Positions 58,967-64,000 of a stretch of DNA of 64,000 bases are shown piece by piece. The notes beneath the pieces were generated by a model. The model was given only the letters and a program-made list of their open reading frames with translations. It was not told the origin of the DNA and did not search any database. Each line of letters begins with the position of its first letter. Position 1 is the stretch's first letter. The stretch lies in the NCBI GenBank assembly GCA_050288105.1, contig JBNKDE010000003.1, forward strand, positions 1 through 64,000, read 5' to 3'. Source of the DNA: JACNJF01 sp050288105. Its GTDB lineage: Bacteria; Pseudomonadota; Gammaproteobacteria; GCA-001735895. The translations under genes were made by a program, and so were the position numbers.

Positions 58967-61783
58967 ATGTCGCCATTTGATACCCTGATCGCTCCAGATC
59001 TGTTCCACTGGGAACAGTTACAATCCGCCATCGAAGCGCAAAATTTGGATCCCGAGTTTATGGAGTCCCTGCAAAAGCTTGCGTTAGGCAGTAACTATGC
59101 CATTGCACAGTTGAGCAAATATCCTCAACTGCTCGATAAACTGAAAACTTGCAACCACTTTGAGCTGGAACCTGAATACCTACAGAACAGTCTGGCCCCC
59201 TTGCTCAATCTGGACGACATCAAAAAGCAGCTGCGTCTTTTCCGTCATCAGAAGATGGTGGAGATTATCTACCTCGATATCTGCCGCAGGCAGCCCGTTA
59301 ACGATACGTTACTGCAGTTATCAAAACTGGCCGACCTGTTGATCCAGCAGGCACAGTCCAAAGCAGAACAGATACTCGCCACCAAGCATGGGCAACCGCT
59401 GCATGAATCAGGAGAACCCATGCAGTTGAATGTGATCGGCATGGGCAAGCTGGGCGGAGGGGAATTAAATTTCTCTTCCGACATAGATCTTATTTGCAGC
59501 TACGCGGAAGAAGGCCAGTTGAAGGGTTTCGGCCAATTGACTCATAACCAGTTTTTTACCCACGTCGTCAAACTTTTGAATCAGCTGCTACATGAAACCA
59601 CAGTAGACGGGTTTGTCTACAGGGTAGACCTTCGGCTGCGCCCCTGGGGAGATGCTGGTCCCGTCGCACTCAGCCATCATGCCTTTGAGCATTACTATCA
59701 ATTGCATGGTCGCGAATGGGAACAATATGCGATGGTGAAAGCACGTGTGATCACCGGTTCAGAAAGCGATAAAGCGCACCTTCAATCGATCATCAAACCC
59801 TTTGTCTACCGGCGCTATCATGACTACCGGGTATTCGAAGGTCTGGCTCAAATGAAACATATGATTGACCAGAAAGCGCGACGCCATAATCAAAAGCAGA
59901 ATGTCAAAACGGGTCGAGGTGGTATACGGGAAATCGAATTTTTTGTGCAGGCATTTCAGATTCTTAAAGGCGGCAGAAACCACCTGCTACAGACCCCCAG
60001 CCTGTATCAGGCACTGGATATCCTGTCACAGCAGCAAATCACTGACCAGCCCACTCTGGAAATCATGCGAGAAGCGTATGACTTCCTGCGTCTGCTGGAA
60101 AACCGTATCCAGATGCTAAACGACCAGCAGAGCCACGATATTCCAGATAAACAGAATCAGCGCGATAGAATTGCGCTCCTGACCGGCTTTGAAAACTGGA
60201 CATCACTTAAAGCGACACTGGATAGCCATCAGGATTCTGTGCACCAGATTTTTGCTTCTTTATTTGTGCAGGATGGATCCCATCCAGCAGGTCAAACCCC
60301 GGAAATACAGCTAGATGAGCTGGAGCCGAATGCTCACCTGTCCGCAATCTCAGTCATCGGCTTTAACGACAACCAGGCTATTCACAGCAAACTACAGCTT
60401 TTCTATCAATCCAAAGCGCTGTTGTATATGTCCGATAAAGCCAAGAAGCGTTTTCGAAGCTTTTTTCCGGAAATGCTGAAACAGGTTGCTCAGCATCAAA
60501 AACAAAACGAACTGATGGATAAAATGCTGAACCTGCTATCGTCTATTGCCGGACGCAGTGTCTATTTTGAATTGCTGTATCAGAATATTCCTCTGCTGGT
60601 CAAACTTGTACACCTGTTTGACAGCAGCAGCTGGATCGCCGCCGAGGTCACACGCCACCCTATTTTACTGGAATCGCTACTTTATCCAGAGCAGCTCGAT
60701 ACCCGGTTCGATGAGGACAAACTACGAGAGACGCTCTCAGTACAACTGAATAATGTGTCAGGTGACGAGGAAATGGAACTGGACGTACTGCGCCAGTTTA
60801 AACGCGAACAGACCATCATCATCGCAACCGCAGAAATAGCCCAGCAAATCGACACGCATGAAGTTTCCATGCACCTGAGCAAACTGGCCGAAATTCTATT
60901 GCAGGCGGTATACCAGTTATCGCTGGAAACATTAACCCGACAGTACGGCAGCCCTCAATGCATGATTGATGGAACCCCCTTCACTCCCGCGCTGGGTATC
61001 ATCGCCTACGGTAAATTGGGGGGCTTCGAACTGCACTACCAGTCTGATCTCGATATCATCTTTCTGCATAATTCCAGCGGTCAGAACCAGTACACCAATG
61101 GTCCCAGAGAGATTGATAACGCCACTTTCTTTTCACGCCTGGCACAGAAAATTATCTCCAGGATAACTCTGTTAACAGCAGCCGGTAAGCTTTACGAAAT
61201 CGATACCCGGCTACGGCCTGACGGCGCATCAGGCATGCTGGTTTCTTCGGTCAATGCATATCATCAGTACCAGATGGAAAAAGCCTGGGTGTGGGAACAC
61301 CAGGCCATTATTCGCGCACGCTTTGTGGCAGGTGATCAAAGCGTTATCAAAGATTTTTCCAGCACCCGTTTGACGGTTTTGAAAAAGGCACATAAAGATG
61401 AGCAACTGGCAAAAGCAATTGTCGACATGCGAGAAAAAATGTATCAGGTGAAAAAACCTGTAGAGGGAGAAATCATTAACATTAAACATTCGCGTGGTTG
61501 TATGGTAGATATTGAATTTATGGTGCAGTATCTGGTGCTTTTACATGCAAATAAATTTGCCAGCCTGTGCGAAAGTACTGATAATATCGGGCTGATAAAT
61601 GAGTTGCACCGACTACAGTTAGTCGATGAAAGCTTCCTGCAATTAGGGGACATTTATCAAACTTTCCACAAGTGGTTGCACACACGAGTGTTACAGAATC
61701 AGTCACCGGAAATAGAATCTCTGCTGGTTAAACAGGAAATTCTTCAGGTGAAGTCTTGCTGGGAAAAACTTTTTACCTGTTAG
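58967..61783 (+). CDS. glnE: Bifunctional glutamine synthetase adenylyltransferase/deadenylyltransferase
   Basis: Controls glutamine synthetase by adding or removing AMP according to PII state and glutamine. 938 residues with two nucleotidyltransferase domains: the first (deadenylylating) with GKLGGGELNFSSDIDLI near 160-176, the second (adenylylating) with GKLGGFELHYQSDLDIIF near 680-698; both keep the catalytic D-x-D. A helical linker lies between. ATG 58967 is used; the upstream bases are only weakly ribosome-site-like. Divergent from fbpA; 35 bases before ilvE, so probably co-transcribed with it. Confidence 0.96.
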   Translation: MSPFDTLIAPDLFHWEQLQSAIEAQNLDPEFMESLQKLALGSNYAIAQLSKYPQLLDKLKTCNHFELEPEYLQNSLAPLLNLDDIKKQLRLFRHQKMVEIIYLDICRRQPVNDTLLQLSKLADLLIQQAQSKAEQILATKHGQPLHESGEPMQLNVIGMGKLGGGELNFSSDIDLICSYAEEGQLKGFGQLTHNQFFTHVVKLLNQLLHETTVDGFVYRVDLRLRPWGDAGPVALSHHAFEHYYQLHGREWEQYAMVKARVITGSESDKAHLQSIIKPFVYRRYHDYRVFEGLAQMKHMIDQKARRHNQKQNVKTGRGGIREIEFFVQAFQILKGGRNHLLQTPSLYQALDILSQQQITDQPTLEIMREAYDFLRLLENRIQMLNDQQSHDIPDKQNQRDRIALLTGFENWTSLKATLDSHQDSVHQIFASLFVQDGSHPAGQTPEIQLDELEPNAHLSAISVIGFNDNQAIHSKLQLFYQSKALLYMSDKAKKRFRSFFPEMLKQVAQHQKQNELMDKMLNLLSSIAGRSVYFELLYQNIPLLVKLVHLFDSSSWIAAEVTRHPILLESLLYPEQLDTRFDEDKLRETLSVQLNNVSGDEEMELDVLRQFKREQTIIIATAEIAQQIDTHEVSMHLSKLAEILLQAVYQLSLETLTRQYGSPQCMIDGTPFTPALGIIAYGKLGGFELHYQSDLDIIFLHNSSGQNQYTNGPREIDNATFFSRLAQKIISRITLLTAAGKLYEIDTRLRPDGASGMLVSSVNAYHQYQMEKAWVWEHQAIIRARFVAGDQSVIKDFSSTRLTVLKKAHKDEQLAKAIVDMREKMYQVKKPVEGEIINIKHSRGCMVDIEFMVQYLVLLHANKFASLCESTDNIGLINELHRLQLVDESFLQLGDIYQTFHKWLHTRVLQNQSPEIESLLVKQEILQVKSCWEKLFTC

Positions 61784-61818
61784 CAAATGCTTAAAGCAAT
61801 ATCGCGGAGAAAAAAATA

Positions 61819-62739
61819 ATGTCGATGTCTGATCGTGACGGTTTCATCTGGTTTGATGGCAAAATGGTGCCATGGCGTGAAGCCCAGGTGCACGTACTGA
61901 CCCACACCCTGCACTACGGCATGGGCGCGTTCGAAGGTGTAAGAGCTTATCACGCAGATCAGGGCACAGCCATTTTTGCACTGGAAGCACACACCAATCG
62001 GCTGATTGATTCCTGCAAAATCCTGGGCATGAAGCTGCCTTACAGTAAGCAGGAATTAATGGATGCACAGGTCGCCGCGGTTAAAGATAACAACCTGGAC
62101 AGCGCTTATATCCGTCCCATGGTGTTTTACGGTTCTGAAGCTATGGGTCTGCGCGCGGATGGATTAAAAGTACATGTCATTGTGGCGGCCTGGGAATGGG
62201 GTGCTTACCTCGGTGCTGAAGGCATGGAGAAAGGTATTCGGATTAAAACTTCTTCTTTTACCCGTCATCACCCCAACATTGCGGTAACCAAGGCAAAAGC
62301 TAACGGACAATACATCAACTCAATGATGGCACTACAACAGGCATTAGCCGATGGTTACGATGAAGCGCTATTACTGGACCCCGACGGCTATGTTGCCGAA
62401 GGCAGTGGAGAAAATATCTTCGTCATCAAGGATGGACAGATTTATACCCCCGAAGTAACCTCTGCGCTGAATGGCATCACCCGCAAAACGATCTTCTCAT
62501 TAGCTCAGGATATGGGACTCACGATTAAGGAAAAACGCCTGACACGCGACGAGGTCTACATTGCCGATGAAGCATTTTTTACCGGTACTGCGGCTGAGGT
62601 AACACCGATACGTGAACTGGACAATCGGCCCATTGGGCAGGGTCGTGGCCCGATAACAGAAAAACTGCAAACCGCTTATTTTGATTTAGTACATGGTCGT
62701 AATGAACAACATATGGATCTATTGACCTTTATTAAGTAA
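61819..62739 (+). CDS. ilvE: Branched-chain amino acid aminotransferase
   Basis: Final step of leucine, isoleucine and valine synthesis. 306 residues, fold-type IV PLP enzyme. HTLHYGMGAFEGVRAY at the N-terminal, PLP lysine in TKAKANGQYINS near residue 157, EGSGENIF-type segment (AEGSGENIFVIKDGQ) and FTGTAAEVTPI near the end match the E. coli enzyme. CGGAGA precedes the ATG. Confidence 0.95.
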   Translation: MSMSDRDGFIWFDGKMVPWREAQVHVLTHTLHYGMGAFEGVRAYHADQGTAIFALEAHTNRLIDSCKILGMKLPYSKQELMDAQVAAVKDNNLDSAYIRPMVFYGSEAMGLRADGLKVHVIVAAWEWGAYLGAEGMEKGIRIKTSSFTRHHPNIAVTKAKANGQYINSMMALQQALADGYDEALLLDPDGYVAEGSGENIFVIKDGQIYTPEVTSALNGITRKTIFSLAQDMGLTIKEKRLTRDEVYIADEAFFTGTAAEVTPIRELDNRPIGQGRGPITEKLQTAYFDLVHGRNEQHMDLLTFIK

Positions 62740-62766
62740 CTCGCATCGCAACCCTGGATAAAGATT

Positions 62767-62982
62767 ATGGTAAACCCGAATACAGCAGCAAATCAGCAAG
62801 ACTACTCCACACCAAATGCTAAAACTGCGGTTGAAGTTAAGGCTGCTGATTTACCAATCCACTGTCCAACAGAAGGTAGCAGTCTGTGGAACTCTCATCC
62901 TCGTGTATATATTCCGGTCGAGGAAAACGGCGGTGAGGCGAAATGTCCCTACTGCGGTACCACCTTCAAATTACTGGGTTAA
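62767..62982 (+). CDS. Zinc-finger protein of the CHCC family
   Basis: 71-residue protein with the zf-CHCC pattern: IHCPTEG, WNSHPRVYI and KCPYCGTTF give Cys-His-Cys-Cys zinc ligands. It resembles the bacterial relatives of the complex I subunit NDUFS6. Role unknown. It follows ilvE by 27 bases and is the last gene before a bidirectional terminator. Confidence 0.88.
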   Translation: MVNPNTAANQQDYSTPNAKTAVEVKAADLPIHCPTEGSSLWNSHPRVYIPVEENGGEAKCPYCGTTFKLLG

Positions 62983-63010
62983 TCACCAGGCAGATTTTCC
63001 CATCGAACAT

Positions 63011-63038
63011 AAAAAAGCCCTGCAATGCAGGGCTTTTT
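63011..63038. terminator. Bidirectional terminator between the zinc-finger gene and the cold-shock gene
   Basis: AAAAAAGCCCTGC AT GCAGGGCTTTTT: perfect GC stem with A- and T-runs on the two sides. It serves the convergent genes on both strands. Confidence 0.93.
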
Positions 63039-63059
63039 CAAAGATATTTGGTGTATCTT

Positions 63060-63266
63060 TTAGTTTGCTGGATGGACGTTAGCCGCCTGCAAACCTTTAG
63101 GGCCATTTTCAACGTCGAAAGTGACGTTTTGACCTTCATTCAGGGTTTTGAAACCATCACCCTGGATAGATGAGAAATGTACAAATACATCGGCAGTGCC
63201 ATCAGAAGGAGTAATAAAGCCGAAGCCTTTAGTTTCATTAAACCATTTAACGGTTCCTGTAGTCAT
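63060..63266 (-). CDS. Cold-shock domain protein CspA family
   Basis: 68-residue single-stranded nucleic-acid-binding protein with RNP1 KGFGFI and RNP2 VFVHFS, and the starting motif TGTVKWFNETKG. Acts as an RNA chaperone. Reading minus; the roughly 270 bases upstream (63267-63541) hold no gene and may include a long 5' leader, as in cold-shock genes. Confidence 0.95.
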   Translation of the reverse strand: MTTGTVKWFNETKGFGFITPSDGTADVFVHFSSIQGDGFKTLNEGQNVTFDVENGPKGLQAANVHPAN

Positions 63267-63541
63267 AATAATTACCTTTATAAGAAATAAAAAGAATCAA
63301 TTGCAAATCTGATAAAGGCGCATTTCTGCGATACCACCGGAACTGCGAGAAAACTTTGATCACGTGCAACTAATTTTATATAAGACAGTCGCCCCAAAAA
63401 TCATGGTTCTAATCGACTATCTGTCGGCATTGTAAAACATAATTAATTCGAAAACCTATTTTTTTTGTACTTAAAACCCGCTTTTAAACGCTAAAAGTTA
63501 TAAATTAGTGTTATATCCCTTAGCAGTAAGGATTCCCAGCG

Positions 63542-63573
63542 AAAAAAAAGCCCCACATTTGCGGGGCTTTTTT
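63542..63573 (-). terminator. Rho-independent terminator downstream of groEL
   Basis: GCCCC / GGGGC stem with loop ACATTTGC-like bases, A7 on the plus-strand left side and T6 on the right. It follows the groEL stop codon by about 75 bases on the minus strand. Confidence 0.88.
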
Positions 63574-63649
63574 ATCAACATAAGTTGAATGCTCAGGTTA
63601 CATCCACTGCTCAAGCGCAACCATGCGCTCGCAGCATTCGTAAATCCCT

Positions 63650-64000
63650 TTACATCATGCCGCCCATGCCGCCCATTCCACCCATGCCGCCCATGTCTGG
63701 ACCAGCAGCGGATTCTTTAGGAATTTCGGCAATCATACATTCCGTAGTGATCAGCAGACCAGCTACAGATGCGGCATTTTGCAGTGCAGAACGAGTTACC
63801 TTGGTTGGATCCAGGATACCCATTTCGATCATATCACCATATTCACCGTTGGCAGCGTTATAACCGTAGTTACCTTCACCAGCTTCAACGTTGTTAGTGA
63901 CAACAGATGCTTCATCACCCGCATTAGATACGATTTGACGCAGTGGCTCTTCCAGAGCACGGCGTGCAATGTCAACACCGATGTTCTGATCAGCGTTTTC
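63650..64000 (-). CDS. groL: Chaperonin GroEL, C-terminal part (runs off window)
   Basis: About 116 residues of the 60-kDa chaperonin are visible, ending at the stop codon 63650-63652. The end is the (GGM)n repeat of GroEL (MGGMGGMGGMM), preceded by ARRALEEPLRQIVSNAG, EMGILDPTKVTRSALQNAA and SVAGLLITTECMIAEIP, all standard. The N-terminal part and groES lie beyond the right edge. Reads toward the window interior. Confidence 0.98.
   Translation of the reverse strand, partial: ENADQNIGVDIARRALEEPLRQIVSNAGDEASVVTNNVEAGEGNYGYNAANGEYGDMIEMGILDPTKVTRSALQNAASVAGLLITTECMIAEIPKESAAGPDMGGMGGMGGMGGMM

Noticed and set aside
1..64000. tRNA or rRNA genes
   Set aside because: No cloverleaf with a conserved T-loop and no rRNA-like stretch was noticed when reading; a tRNAscan-SE run would settle it.

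Overview
The window reads as chromosome of a free-living, nitrogen-fixing gammaproteobacterium. The evidence is a molybdenum nitrogenase operon in the gammaproteobacterial order (nifHDKT, ferredoxin, nafY, LRV Fe-S protein), housekeeping genes of gammaproteobacterial type (ppnN, truC, glnE, hspQ, adk, groEL), and many envelope and c-di-GMP signalling proteins. The gene content would fit a sulfur-oxidising or Chromatiales-like lineage, but the sequence alone does not fix genus or species.

Layout. 0-0.5 kb: 5' part of an IS4-type transposase and a probable element end. 0.6-2 kb: ppnN. 2.1-15.1 kb: a giant secreted FG-GAP protein with a GlyGly-CTERM tail, a large lipoprotein, a LuxR-type response regulator and a BvgS-like hybrid kinase. 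The two envelope genes are preceded by near-duplicate upstream regions carrying the same palindrome, so they are probably co-regulated, perhaps by the adjacent regulator. 15.4-18.2 kb: an OYE-type demethylase-like flavoenzyme divergent from a TetR regulator, with a clear dyad between them. 18.4-19.7 kb: NfeD and SPFH membrane pair. 19.9-25.0 kb: an array of ten small genes separated by attC-like recombination sites, an integron cassette array with no integrase in view. Its products include a barstar-like inhibitor, a secreted STN-like protein, an SGNH hydrolase, a YcxB-like membrane protein, a GNAT acetyltransferase and several unknowns.

25.2-31.3 kb: a cysteine-synthase-like enzyme, ketopantoate reductase, a GGDEF/EAL protein, an alpha/beta hydrolase, and draT, the enzyme that ADP-ribosylates nitrogenase reductase. 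draT is divergent from nifH. 31.4-39.0 kb: nif operon with a near-consensus sigma-54 promoter and a NifA site, stem-loops at several gene junctions, and two nif-linked genes of unknown function. 39-42.7 kb: a lipoprotein, a small membrane protein, an ACC-deaminase-family enzyme and DedA. 42.8-48.2 kb: transaldolase, glucose-6-phosphate dehydrogenase and GH15 glucoamylase in one operon, convergent with hspQ. 48.2-51 kb: gene-poor stretch with a long palindromic repeat, adk and an isolated lipoprotein cassette with its own attC-like site. 51-64 kb: a multi-domain c-di-GMP protein, a cytochrome b562-type protein, truC, a ferric-iron ABC transporter (fbpABC), glnE, ilvE, a zinc-finger protein, a cold-shock protein and the 3' end of groEL.

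How they work together: nif genes, DraT control of NifH and GlnE control of glutamine synthetase form a nitrogen theme. The FbpABC importer could supply iron for the Fe-S-rich nitrogenase system. The cassette array and the IS element mark the window's accessory DNA.
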